Source of the DNA: Paramarasmius palmivorus
Lineage: Eukaryota > Basidiomycota > Agaricomycetes > Agaricales > Marasmiaceae
Length of the DNA stretch: 64,000 nucleotides
Direction of reading: 5' to 3'
Assembly: GCA_037176845.1 (NCBI GenBank)
Contig: JAYKXP010000002.1
Coordinates: forward strand, 558,001 to 622,000
Shown in pieces: positions 33,875 through 45,845 of the stretch (position 1 is the first letter of the stretch; each line of letters opens with the position of its first letter). The position numbers and the translations under genes were made by a program. The notes beneath the pieces are model-generated. The model was given only the letters and a program-made list of their open reading frames with translations. It was not told the origin of the DNA and did not search any database.

Positions 33875-36249
33875 ATGACAGGCGAGAAAGCTTACTCGTT
33901 ACCTTCCGCTGCAGAACACGTCCAGGAGCCAGCTCAATCCAAATCTTGGTCTTGCGTCTTCCGAAGGCTTGCTGTTTTCGTTGGAGTGTCGTATCTGCTT
34001 TTTGTTTCGCTCAGAAAAGCTTTGCCAGAGTCGGGATTCGCTGGATGCAGTCACCTTCTTGGAAAGAGCGGAAGTTCTAAGCACGAGGGCGCACAACTAT
34101 GCTCCCAATACAGCGAGTTACTTCCGGAGAAGAACCACGCGCTTTGGGAGAGTCTAGGAGAAGCAATTGGTACGGAGGAGTTCAAGACTAGAGCTATTGA
34201 TTGGCTAGCTGGCGCCATACAAGTACCGTATGTGATTTTTGTTTCCCCTTGGTTACAGTGGGATTGACCGGATGCTCAACAGAACTGAGTCGTATGATAA
34301 CATGGACCCCGTAGGCATTGATCCTCGTTGGGAAACGTTCGGCAAGCTACACGAATATCTCGCAACTGCTTTTCCTCTTGTGTAAGTTCAAATTTCAAGC
34401 GAGCGCAGTGTTGTATTAACTCGATAAACAGGCACTCAAATTTGAGCCTCAAGAAGGTCAATACATACGGTTTACTCTTCGAATGGACTGGAACGGACTC
34501 TTCGCTCAAACCCCTTCTGCTCGCAGCACATCAAGGTGCGTGACACTGCCGGGGCACAATGCGTGAGCTTCACCTTTCCCCCAGATGTCGTCCCAGTAGA
34601 TCCGAAGACCGTTGACGAATGGACCCATCCGCCCTATTCGGGTCATTTCGATGGTAAATGACGAGACTTCTAGCCGAAGGAAGGTGCTCATACATAATGT
34701 AGGCGAACGAATTTGGGGTCGTGGGGCCAGCGACGATAAGAGTGGCTTGATTGGTAGTCTGTGAGCTCTTTCGTATGACTTGGCCGTGTGCCAAACATTG
34801 AACGGGCTTTCCAGGACAGCTATTGAATCCCTACTCGAAAGGGGCTTCCAGCCGGTTCGTACAATTGTCCTTGCGTATGGTTTCGATGAAGAGGCTAGTG
34901 GTCGCGAGGTACGGTATACTTCTTTCCCAGCGAATCGCCACTCATGCATCGCAGGGTGCCCAATCGCTCGGCAAAGCTATGTTGGAGATTTATGGAGAGA
35001 ATTCGATAGCTTTTGTAGTTGATGAAGGAGGTGAGTTAGAACGCTGAGTACTCCTTGATGGCGCTGATGGTCATCTTGAGCTCCAGGAGGATTTGCCAAG
35101 CAATATGGAACCGTATTTGCTACTCCTGGTATCGCTGAAAAGGGTTACTTGGATACTCGTGTTGAAGTTTCCTCGCCCGGTGGACATTCCAGTGTTCCTC
35201 CTAGCCATACTGTGGGTCACGATACCTATCTTCTTTATCGGGGTTTAACGCTTTTAATAGAGTATCGGTATTCTCTCGCGGCTCCTCGTCGAGTTCGAAG
35301 ATCACCCTTATGATGTCCAGTTGGTACGGTTCTAAGTCAGCTTTTCATTTTTACGCGCACCAACAACATACGCGATCCTCAGACCAGAGGTGACGTTCTC
35401 TACAGTACTCTACAGTGCTATGGTGGCCACGCAAAAGACCTTCCATCGAATTTACGAAGGGCCATTCGGCGTTCTGTCAAATCAGACAGGGCACTCAAGA
35501 AACTGCAAGATATCGTCTTCGAAGAGCCTGCTCTCATCAGCTTAGTTGGCACTACACAGGCCATCGACTTGATCCAAGGTGGTGTCAAGACGAACGCTCT
35601 TCCTGAGCAAGCATGGGCCGTCGTCAACCACCGTATTTCGACCCAGAGGTATGAGGCTCTAACCCTTGTCGACATGGTATTGACTTATGATGATCTACCA
35701 GTTCCGTAGCTGAAGCGCAACAACACGATACCGATCTCCTCAAGAAGCTCGCTGACAAATTCAACCTCACTTATTCTGCCTTCGGTGTCGATGTCACTGA
35801 GCAGGATGTACCGCACAAAGGACGTCTGACACTCAGTGACGCGTTCGGTAACTCTTTGGAACCTGCACCAGTCACTCCTACTTCAGGTTCCAATGCCTTA
35901 CCCTACGAGATTCTGTCGGGTACAATCAAGGCTACGTATAACGCACATCGCAAGATCGAAGGCGAAAACATTATCGTTTCCCCTGGAATGCCAACTGGAA
36001 ATACAGATACACGATACTACTGGCATTTGACGGATCACATTTTCCGATACAACCACAGGAACAGTGGTAATGAGGCCAATAGACTGGCTAATGGTGTACA
36101 TACCGTTAACGAGAGTAAGTCTTCTTTTTGCTTTCTTTGGTGATGTGATTTCTAAAGAAGCTGTAGACATTGAGCTGGATTCCTTCCTTGAAATCATCAG
36201 GTTCTTTACGACCCTGATTCTCAATACCGATGAGTCGACGGTGGTGTAA
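33875..36249 (+). CDS. Vacuolar carboxypeptidase S-like M20 metallopeptidase, copy 1
   Basis: Twelve exons (33875-34227, 34283-34381, 34432-34535, 34585-34653, 34703-34760, 34815-34908, 34955-35030, 35087-35211, 35261-35323, 35383-35648, 35702-36114, 36167-36249) close in phase to 600 residues. A single N-terminal membrane anchor is followed by the M20 domain: AAHQD (zinc His and Asp), GRGASDDK (bridging Asp), DEEASG (catalytic Glu and zinc Glu), VDEGGG, a dimerisation insert with SSPGGHSS, and NHRIS. Yeast Cps1 has this layout and releases C-terminal residues from peptides in the vacuole. It follows PFF1 and the ABC gene on the same strand. A second copy lies at 57484-59854. Confidence 0.93.
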
Positions 36250-36389
36250 ATTTGATAGTAGCTAGAAAATCGAATAGCTATGATATGGAACTACTTTTGT
36301 GATACAAGAATAGCTGTGCGTTACGGTATGAATAACAAATCGGGATCAAGAAAGCACAACGATCGATATGCAGCAGTGAGAAAGTAGAA

Positions 36390-37105
36390 CTAGACCTCTT
36401 GGGACATTGTGAGTGGTTTCTTTGCCCGCCCCCTTGGTAAGAGCTGTGGGTGGATCGTAGCTACTACCCCTCCTTGAGAGATGGTGACGCCCGAGAGGAG
36501 CTTGTCGAGCCTAGAAGGATGAAATGAGAACAGTGTATGAAGTAGGACAACCAACGCACTCGTCATCATTCTTGATTGCAAGCTGGAGGTGACGCGGAAT
36601 AATCCTCCTCTTGTGCGCGTCTCGAGAGGCATTACCTGCTAATTCGCAAAGTTCTGCAACAAGGTATTCCAGGACCGCTGCTGTGTAGACTACAGTCCAA
36701 ATGTTAAACAACTCCACGACACAGTTGAGAAAGGAACGTGCCAGCTGCAAAGACACCTATCCTACAGCCGCCGAAATTCATTCTTTTGAGGTTTTTATGG
36801 ACACGGGCAACGGGGAACTGGAGCCCAGCGCGTTCTTGCTTTCTTACGCGAGTACGAGCCTTTGGGATGGCCTCTTTTCCTTTGCCGTGCGCTTTGCCTT
36901 TGGTAACGATATTGATGTTTTTGCTTTGAGAGAGCTGATGAGGTCGATGCAACGTATATGGTGGAAAGAATAGGAAACGTACCCTCCTCGAGGTTGAGAA
37001 CTTGGTGGCGGTGGTGGCGGCGATTGGCTTGCGGGTTTGGATTTTCCTGCCTGTTGCGAGAAACCTGTGAGTATGAGAGGTTGTGCAGCACATCGTACAA
37101 ACCAT
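36390..37105 (-). CDS. Divergent histone H2A with proline-rich tail and SQEV end
   Basis: Five exons (37105-37103, 37050-36983, 36923-36742, 36689-36560, 36510-36390) close in phase to 167 residues. Exon 1 is just the ATG, and the next codons give [10 protein letters not shown], a normal-looking H2A start. The tail then has six prolines in a row (12-17). The fold is clear: [55 protein letters not shown]. The acidic-patch residues of nucleosomal H2A appear kept. Loop 1 ([13 protein letters not shown]) is unusual, and the protein is longer than canonical H2A. It ends SQEV, resembling the SQE motif phosphorylated after DNA damage. Intron 3 needs a GC donor. No H2B gene is adjacent, so this is likely a variant rather than the main replication histone. 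Confidence 0.82.
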
Positions 37106-37518
37106 TGGAGTATGTTGTAGTTCAGTAGAAGGATGGCAACCAGCGAGCTTTTCACAATTTAAGTATTCCCTCTTCCAACATCACCTGATTGCTAAATCTG
37201 GTTGGTCTTTTTCTTACCTTCTGCCTGCGGTTCCGTACTTTAAGGGTTCGGGTTCCCTGACCCGAGTCACTGCCAGAGAGAAAGGAATTGTAAGTGATGC
37301 ATGCATTGAGATCGAGGTGGATAAAGATGATATAAGACAAAAGCTGAATATGTACTTAACAACGTCGACAGCAGTGAGATGTATATTCCTATAGTGTATG
37401 CCACCAGATCAAATCATAAGTATATCGTACAGATAGTCCGTGAAAGCAGTTCCGTGTAGAAGCGAGAGCCATGAATATGCGGGTTCGTGAGGTACGCGTG
37501 TGTGCGGGTTGTGAGGGG

Positions 37519-38874
37519 TTATGTGGGGAGAAATTTCGCTGTTGAGCAAGAATGAATGAGCCTTCGGTTCAAGTGGGAGCCAAGACGACTCACCAGCTTC
37601 AGCATACATCTCATCAGGCGTGCGCTACAATAAAGAATGAGCAACTGAGACCACACGTGCATTTGTAGCCGACTCACTTTGAATACAAAGATTCCTAGCA
37701 GTGCGAACCCAACCAACGCGCCTAACGCAAATGTAATCCATGCTGTTGCCCATACTGCAAAAAGAAATGAGCCGCAAAGCGCACTACGTGCAGCAAGGCA
37801 CTCACTATGAGGCCCTAAACTCGGGTAAAGGATAGCAAATTGTGTAGCGTCCGAGTCGTTCGTCTTGTGGAAGAACCGGTCGTCTGCAACATCCCCTGTA
37901 CACGCATTATCAGTACACATTGTTTTGACGCCCATGACAAGTGCTTGGCGACATACAGACGACGAACAAGATACTGTGGACAGCGTTCCATCAGTGTTAA
38001 ACACGCTGAATGCAACAGCATGAAGACACGCACTTCATTACACCAATGAAAAGGCAGTACCACCGCAAGGCCGAGCTAACATGGTTGCAGTCAGGAACTG
38101 TCTTCCGTCTTCGTGTAGTGTCGGAGGACATACCCGTGGTCGACGAACCAGAAGCCTATGAGGAGTATTTCGTACATGACCGTTAGAATAATCGTTCTGT
38201 AGTGGGGAATGATTGTTAGCTGAACATTCCAAAAAAAGAACAAGAGAACGCACAGTTTATCTCGTACCAGCCTAAGCGGTATAATTAGTCCTACTCCGAG
38301 AACGAAGCTCATTATTTTGGCAACAAGAATATCCCATCCTGCAAGTACAAACAATCCCCCCAATAGTGTTGAACCCAAATATCCAGACGCTAAGACAACA
38401 GTCGGACGGCCTCCTTCAACGATCGTCGCACCGCCCAAATGAGGATCTATCGAAACCCGCAATATTCGACCTCCGGATAGTATAGCCTTCAACCGGACGT
38501 TTAGATTCCGAACAAAACCATAATCAAGAACCTGCAACGCACCGCTATTATGTGAAATAGCTCGTGGGCACCGATGGTGAACAGCTTGAATGGGTTGATG
38601 AGTAGCCTCACTCCTGGCACATTCCAGAAACCAAAGATGACGACAGCCATCGCAATGATCTATCCCATTTGTCAGGATCTTGGCAAAGTGTTCAACTAGC
38701 AAGACATACAACATACAGAACGACAATCTAAGAGTAAATGTAAGTAATCGTTGATCGAACATGGACCATACTCTGTACACACACCTGGTCTGTATTGGGT
38801 GCCATTGAAGAGCTGGGGCTGGACGTGGCTGAAGCCGAGGGCGGCGCCAAGGGTGGTCTCGTCGGTGTTGCCAT
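37519..38874 (-). CDS. M50B-like membrane metalloprotease
   Basis: Eleven exons (38874-38785, 38727-38710, 38659-38543, 38486-38254, 38196-38134, 38075-38034, 37973-37957, 37895-37806, 37754-37678, 37624-37594, 37538-37519) close in phase to 265 residues. After a disordered Pro/Ser/Thr N terminus comes a membrane helix, then LINPFKLFTIGAHELFH with HExxH at 68-72, DPHLGGAT, several further membrane helices, WDVADD and a short tail ending AKFLPT. This matches the peptidase M50B-like family seen across basidiomycetes, related to intramembrane site-2 proteases. Substrates are unknown. Two exons are tiny (17 and 18 nt). Confidence 0.85.
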
Positions 38875-38875
38875 T

Positions 38876-38890
38876 GTCGTCGTCGTCGTC
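38876..38890. repeat. (GTC)5 microsatellite
   Basis: Five GTC units lie immediately 5' of the M50B-like start codon, in its presumed leader. Confidence 0.6.
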
Positions 38891-39224
38891 GATGATAGTG
38901 ATGATCACGGGCGCTCAGGAAGATGGAAGTAAAAGAGAAAGAAGTGGGGGAGAAATACCCCCCAGCAAAGCAGGAGAAAGGACTCTTTATAGTTTGTGTC
39001 GATGGAATTGTGATTGTGAACGCTAAGCGAGTGCAAGTCCACGGCCAGCAATTGCAATTCTAGTTTTGCTGCCTCGTGTTCTCCTCGAGCCCTGAAAATT
39101 TTGAAGTTCAAGAAGGCAAGTCCGATCAACATCTCACGTGGCTCACGCGATCAGGTGATCTTCGGTCCGTAGATCCGAAATCGGTGATAAGCAACTCTGA
39201 CTAGGACCACCATCATCTCTCGAC

Positions 39225-42200
39225 ATGGGCCATCTCATTACTGTCGCAACGTAGGTATTCAGCTTCTCAGCTGGATATGACGCTGACATTTTTGCAGATG
39301 GTTCGTTTTATCAGCTGGGTATCACCCGTATCTAAACTCGTTGCAGCTCCTTGAACCAATGGGCTCTCGATTTCCAAGTACAACAAGTCAGTCTTCCTAG
39401 CAACCCTTATTCTTACCCGAAAATCTAGGGAAACTTGGAGCGCATTTTACAAAGTATTGCGATCGCAAAGAGCAGAGGTGCAACGTTGAGAGTTGGTCCT
39501 GAGCTGGAGATTCCGTGCGTTTCGTTCCTGATATCAAAAATGGGTTACTAAACGAACCGACAGAGGATACGGATGCCTTGATCACTTCCTCGAGGGTAGT
39601 CACATCCGATTGAAACCCAAAACAGTGCTCATCTCTTAATTCTAGGCGACACCGTTCTTCATTCCTGGGAAGTCCTAGCAAAGATACTGGCATCCGAAGA
39701 GGCGACAGGGATTGTCTGCGATGTCGGAATGTACGTGATTAGCCTCGTCTCACTGTTATATCACTGACTCAACAATTTAGGCCTGTCGTGCACAAGAATA
39801 CGATTTACAATTGCCGAGTTATCATACACAACCGCAAGGTTCTCCTCATCCGCCCAAAGATGTGGCTTGCCAACGACGGAAACTATCGAGAACTTCGTTA
39901 CTTTACACCTTGGTCGAAGCATCGTCAATGGGAAGAACATTTCCTTCCTCGAATCATACAAGCTGTCACGGGACAGGTATAGCCTGTGTTCATTGCACAT
40001 AATTCGTCTCATTGATAAGGTACTATTCAGATCAAAGTTCCATTCGGAGACGCGGTTATAAGCACTGCAGATACTTGCATTGGAGTCGAATTGTGTGAAG
40101 AGTTGTTTACCCCAGCAAGGTGAGTGTACATCCACCTCGCAATCTCTTATCGACCTCAATGCTATAATTAGCCCTCACATCCTCATGGGCTTGGATGGCG
40201 TCGAGATATTCACAAACTCTAGTGGTAGCCACCACGAACTTCGCAAATTGTATACTCGCGTCGAGCTCATAAAAGAGGCTACACTCAAAGTTTGCACCTT
40301 ACATGCTCTTCAACGAATGTCTCTGACCAACCTTTCTTCTACAGCTCGGCGGTGTATACCTCTACGCTAACCAACAAGGATGTGATGGCGACCGCTTATA
40401 CTACGACGGATGTGCTATGATCGCCGTCAATGGACGTATCGTCGCTCAGGGTACCCAATTCTCATTAAATGACGTCGAAGTAGTCAGCGCTACGATTGAC
40501 GTTGAAGACATCAGATCTCACCGCGCAAAGAGTAGCCGCAGTATGCAAGCTACTCAATCTGAGCCATACCATCGGATCGAGGTTCCATTTGCACTTTCTG
40601 GTGGAAAGTTCGAGCAGGTCAGAGAAGAGGATATGGTTGGGTTCCTTGCAACGAAGACCTTGGATGTCAGATATCATAGGCCAGAAGAGGAGATTGCGTA
40701 AGTGGCGCTTCTCTGAGTTGGAGACATTGAGTTGACACGCTCGATATAGATTGGGACCAGCTTGCTGGCTTTGGGACTACCTCAGACGCTCTCGCACTCA
40801 GGGATACTTTGTCCCGCTGAGTGGTGGTATCGACAGTTGTGCTACCGCGGTGATTGTCTATTCCATGTGTCGATTAGTCGCAGAGGCAGCTCGGAAGGCG
40901 GATAAACAAGTCATCGCTGACGCACGGCGTATGGTCGGGGAGCCTGAGGATTCTGGTTACATTCCTTCAGATCCAAAAGAGTTCTGTGGTAGAATCTTCC
41001 ATACATGTTACACGGGAACCGAGAACTCTAGTGCGGAGACGCGTCTTCGAGCTAAAGACCTGTCGGAAGCTATTGGAAGGTATGTATTGATAAAAAGTAC
41101 CGAAAAGGGACTGCTACTGATTCGGCTGTAGTTATCACATCGATTTGAACATGGACACTGTGGTCACCGCCGTTCGCAACTTGTTTGCATTCGTGACGGG
41201 AGTAAAGCCTCAGTTCCGTTCCCAGGGAGGCTCGAATGCAGAGAATCTTGCGCTGCAGAACATACAGGTAAGTTCCGTGGCACGTATCTACTACTCCGTG
41301 GCTTAAGCGCTCCTCAGGCTAGGCTTCGAATGGTACTCGCCTATCTATTTGCTCAGCTACTTCCTTGGGTTCGTGGGCGTGCCGGTGGACTGCTTGTCTT
41401 GGGTAGTGCGAATGTAGATGAAAGGTAATCTCTTAGCAACCGGATGCCACCTCCAGTATTGACTAGGTCGCAGTCTTCGTGGATACCTCACCAAGTACGA
41501 TTGCTCCTCAGGTAACAGATTCCTATCAATTATATAGGTCTATACTCATTCGGACTTCACTTAGCCGATATCAACCCCATTGGCGGAATTAGTAAAACGG
41601 ACCTTAAGAAATTCATCGCCTACTCTCGAGAAGCTTTTGATCTACCTATTTTGGCAAAGTATGTGGTAACATATATTGGTCGGTGGTTTTGAAGTGTACT
41701 CAGCAATGTAGCTTCCTGGACGCTGTTCCTACCGCCGAGCTGGAGCCCATCACGGAGAACTACGTGCAATCTGACGAGGTACTTCTCCCAAACCCATGCT
41801 TTTCGTAATTGATTGTTGAAATGTCGTTTCCAGGCTGACATGGGCATGACTTATGACGAACTCTCGGTGTTTGGACGACTCCGCAAGGTCGAGAAATGTG
41901 GGCCGTACAGTACGTTCACAAAGCTGATTCACGAATGGGGATCATTCTTGTCTCCGATCCAAGTACGTGTTCCGTGATGGATGGAGAAGGGGGCTTAACA
42001 CCTTCCTCTTTACAGATTGCCGAGAAAGTGAAGTTGTTCTTCTTTGAGCATGCGAGGAACCGACACAAAATGACCACGTTGACGCCCGCATACCATGCTG
42101 TGAGTGTCTACCTTGCTGTCCTCTGCCAAAGCTTATTGGTCCCCAGGAATCATATAGCCCCGATGATAACCGTGAGTACTGATACATGACGGAGATCCAT

Positions 42201-42348
42201 GAAACTGAACGACTTGCTAGGATTTGACTTGAGGCCCTTCCTCTATCCTTCCCGTTTCCCGTGGCAGTTCAAGAAGATTGACGAAGTTGCCGCAGTCCTC
42301 CCCGACAGATCCTATCTCTCCACTAGCGACAAGGCCAAGACGGATTGA
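39225..42348 (+). CDS. QNS1: Glutamine-dependent NAD+ synthetase
   Basis: Many exons, each with short introns, encode a protein closely matching yeast Qns1. An N-terminal nitrilase-type glutaminase has catalytic Glu in GPELEIPGYG, Lys in [10 protein letters not shown] and Cys in VELCEELF. The synthetase domain has the PP-loop [26 protein letters not shown] and an ending with [15 protein letters not shown]. The enzyme makes NAD+ from nicotinic acid adenine dinucleotide, ATP and glutamine in the cytosol. The first coding junctions (39225-39250, 39298-39300, from 39347) include a 3-nt exon that supplies the conserved TC before SLNQWALDF. Later exons were traced from conserved blocks and not all were phase-counted. 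Confidence 0.93.
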
Positions 42349-42456
42349 AAGCACGAATTAGTGATATATAAATGCAACAGTACAATGTAAGGAGTTCCTG
42401 TATGATACATGTGTCGATCCGACAGAGAAGAAACAAAGGTTGTAACAAGGTATATA

Positions 42457-44874
42457 TTATGTCCGTAGGAATCTAGACAAGGAATTAGGTATTGTAACCT
42501 TCTTCATGATGGTTGGTTCGGGTGCTAAAGAGCAAAGGCGAAGTTAGAAACAGAAAGAGGATTGTGAAACGAATGAGAAACTCACGATCTTGTAGGTTCT
42601 CTTCCTTGACTTTTCGCTTTATGCTATCCATAACCTCGCTGGCCGCTGACCGATCGAGGTCGCCCCGAGATCTAATCAGACCTTCCACAAAGGAGATATT
42701 GGGTCCATGTACTTTGGCAAACGACCAGAAGGAGAGGAAAACGATATCTTTCGAAGCCTCTAGCATACCCAAGATCATCTCCAAAATCTCGAAACGTGCC
42801 TCGACTTCTGCTGCCGGTTTCAAAGTACTGAAGAAGGCGAAAACGGCACCAATATCGTCCCTGATCTGTTCCGTAGCCGTAGGCATCTTGAGCTTCGGTG
42901 CGCTGGCCAAGGCATTCAGGTAGATGAGAAGGAAGTCGTCGATCAGGTCTTCGATGAGATCCTCCGTGAGCGAAGGATTGAGGTAGGCTTGGTAGTCGTT
43001 CGTGACATAGTCCTTCATCGTCTCTACGATTTGGCCCATCAAACCATCGTACCACGGTGCCTGGAACAGGTTCTTCGTGGCAGGCTTGACGTCGTTGAAT
43101 ATAACGTTAATCAGCGTCTGGGTACACTTCTTTGCAACATCCAGATACCCGTCAATGGCATCGTTCAAATGCTGGTTGATAGGCACGCGATACTTCTCCG
43201 ATACCAGCGGTTCGAGCCGAGCCAATAATGCCTCGGTGTACTCGGCTGATTTGTGTTGGTCGTTGGCGAGGGTGATACAGTAATCCGTAAGACCTGGAGC
43301 CGATTCTTCGGGTTTCTCGATATACTTCTTGTATTCCGACTCGATAGCCTTGACCCATTGTTCCTGCATGCTGCGCATGACACGTTGAGTCTCGCTAACA
43401 ACACGAGCGAGGATTGCGCCTTGGCCACTTTCCATAGCCAAGTCAACCTGCTGATTGACCATCTGGAACATGATAGCTGCGCCTCCCTGCGAGGCATACA
43501 ATCCATCGGCGTCAATCTCGGGAGACTCTCTTCGTGTAGAGAACTCTTCGAGCTCGGTCTTCATGAGGTTGGCGGACCATTCGTCGAGTTTCTTGATGAT
43601 GACCTGGAGGTAGTCCTCAACGAGGGACTGTTCCTTGCCATCGAGGAGCGCTGGTTCGAGTAATTCTGGAGGAACGTTGAGCTCCTTCATATCCTTCTTG
43701 TATTGTTTCAGCCACTCGAAGAGAACCAGGAGTACGCTAGCGCCAGGCTCTGAGGCAACTAGCTTCTTGATGGTAGCGTTCAGAGCCTTGTGGTACTCTC
43801 GTATATAGTGCGAATAGATGTCGTATTCAGGAGGGAAGCATGGCACGACGTCTTTCTCGATGCGTATAATGTCTTGGTATATCCATCCGAGGTTATCAAG
43901 GAAACTCGTTGGATCCTGCTCGTCGCGCCGGTAGGCTTCCTCGAAGTCGTCTTTGATAGAGTCGGCTATGGCTTTGGTGATTTTGGAACGGTAATGTTTG
44001 ATGACACGGGCATTGGCCGCCATAGACTTAAATTTCGATGCAGCGTCCATCTTTGCTGCTTTCTTTACGAGACGAATCGCTATAGCCTGTGTACAAAGTG
44101 AGAAACATTCTTGTCAAAGTGCATTTGAGTAGCCAAACCTTTTCATCTTCCCGTCCCTCCATTTCTGCGATTTTCAACAACTTCACAATCACATCCCGAT
44201 TGCCAGCCCTAACGAGATTGAGTATGTTACGTGCCAGTGCAATAATGTACTGGTCGAAACCCTCAATGACGGTGTTCAGACGCTCGAACCACCTGTTCAA
44301 GGTCTCCCTCGATTTGGCCGAAGCCTTCTTGGCCTGATGTAGGGTCTGATTTCGGAAGGTCTCCAACTGGTTCAGGATGTAATGAATGACAAGAAGGTTG
44401 GGCGCCGGACCTAAGATGTCCTGGCTGTCTTCTTCTAGCATGTCCTCTAGCATATCGAGTTTGGAGTTCATGTCGAGAAGGTTGTTGACCATTTCCTCGG
44501 TCTGCTCGAAATTTCGGTGAACCATCGATACCTTTATGATAATGAGTACATTCCGGTCAGAATTTGGACATGTAAGGGCTCACCCTGCTAATCTGATCGA
44601 ACGTCGCAACTCTATTCTGCGGATCGTTACACTCATTCTCGATGAGGACCATCTCGTCCCGAATACTCTGCACGTTGCTTCTCGTACTCAACAACTTCCT
44701 TAGCCCTTCTCTTGTCGCCTGCAACTGCTCCTTGACACCACTCTTCAGTCTTGCATCAATCGAAGCCTTTTCCTTCTCGAGCTTCTTCCTGTATGCAGAG
44801 ACCTTGACAAGATCATCTGGAGCCTGCAGATATTCGCCAATGGCTTGCGCTGCTGATACTGGGGCAGTAGTCAT
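42457..44874 (-). CDS. SEC6: Exocyst complex subunit SEC6
   Basis: Four exons (44874-44584, 44531-44139, 44086-42586, 42524-42457) close in phase to 750 residues, the usual Sec6 length. The N terminus is a coiled coil (AYRKKLEKEKASIDARL), and the rest is the helical Sec6 rod, with recognisable blocks LGWIYQDIIRIEKDVVPCFP, FQAPWYDGLMGQIVETMKDY and FWSFAKVHGPNISFVEGL. Sec6 is part of the eight-subunit exocyst that tethers secretory vesicles at the growing tip and binds the SNARE machinery. The last intron changes the C terminus from a read-through tail to PEPTIMKKV, which fits the family. Confidence 0.92.
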
Positions 44875-45098
44875 GATTGGTTATGGCGTTTCGGAGGAAG
44901 GCTGTTCATAAGGAGGCCAAGGAACAAGGCATGAATCAAGAATGAAGAGGACAATAACAAGTTGTCAACAATACGGTAGCCTCATGGCTGTCATTTTTTG
45001 GTACGTAAAACCAGTGTAAAACCCAAGTACAGTGCCGAAAATTCTAAATGTCCCAAAACAGAAACCTATAGCTAACGATACGTCCACGCAATACAGTA

Positions 45099-45845
45099 TC
45101 ATAGTCTAGGACTAGGCAAGGCCGTAAAATTTTGGTTTTCCATTATTCTTTGAACCCATCTATCCTCGTCCGCAGGGCTCTCGCAATTGTCGAATAGGCG
45201 GAGTATTTCATCGTCTTTCTCGTGAACCTCGTCTCCCGGGCCTACCCAGCAATCATACTCGAAGTGGTCTAGAGCATCCTCTCCTCCACAAGCCGCCAGC
45301 AGCTCCCTTTGGATAACAAGGGAAGTCCCAACCAATTTGAGATCCCTGACGGAAGCCAAAGAACCCTTCCGAATGCCAAAGCTAGACTTTTCTGACGCAA
45401 AGTCTTTGGGGTCTACATTCTCGTCGGAAAAAAAGTAGAACTTCAGTTCAGAGACTTGGGATGGGAAATCGTCGAAATTGAGGTGATCGAAGACGACCTC
45501 CATCGTGTGGTTCCGCAGGTGAAGCGATACTGATCGAAGCCTGGGTAACTGACGGTGAATGGCGATATGGGACAAGATATCCTGAACCTCATGACTAAGG
45601 GTCCGTTCTCCGCCACTGGGACATAGTGATGGGTGGTCATATGAATTATCGATAGTTATAGTTCGACACCTTGCGTTCAGAGCGGATAGAACATCCGGTC
45701 GGGCACCACGAAGGATACGGAGGAACCAAGCGGCATGGTCTAGTCCATGGAGGCCGACATCTCGAAAAGAATCAAGGCCCATTCCGTCAGGACCGGGAGG
45801 AAGGTGAGGCACGAGGGTGGCGTTGGTAGTCGTTGTGGTAGCCAT
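45099..45845 (-). CDS. Hypothetical LRR-like protein without visible F-box
   Basis: A single-exon frame of 248 residues starts at ATG 45845 (MATTTTTNATLVPHLPPGPDG). Leucine-spaced segments such as PRLRSVSLHLRNHTMEVVF and LASVRDLKLVGTSL resemble the repeat half of fungal F-box proteins, but there is no F-box. An upstream TTG extends the frame by 21 codons and is not needed. Function is unknown. Confidence 0.55.
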   Translation of the reverse strand: MATTTTTNATLVPHLPPGPDGMGLDSFRDVGLHGLDHAAWFLRILRGARPDVLSALNARCRTITIDNSYDHPSLCPSGGERTLSHEVQDILSHIAIHRQLPRLRSVSLHLRNHTMEVVFDHLNFDDFPSQVSELKFYFFSDENVDPKDFASEKSSFGIRKGSLASVRDLKLVGTSLVIQRELLAACGGEDALDHFEYDCWVGPGDEVHEKDDEILRLFDNCESPADEDRWVQRIMENQNFTALPSPRL

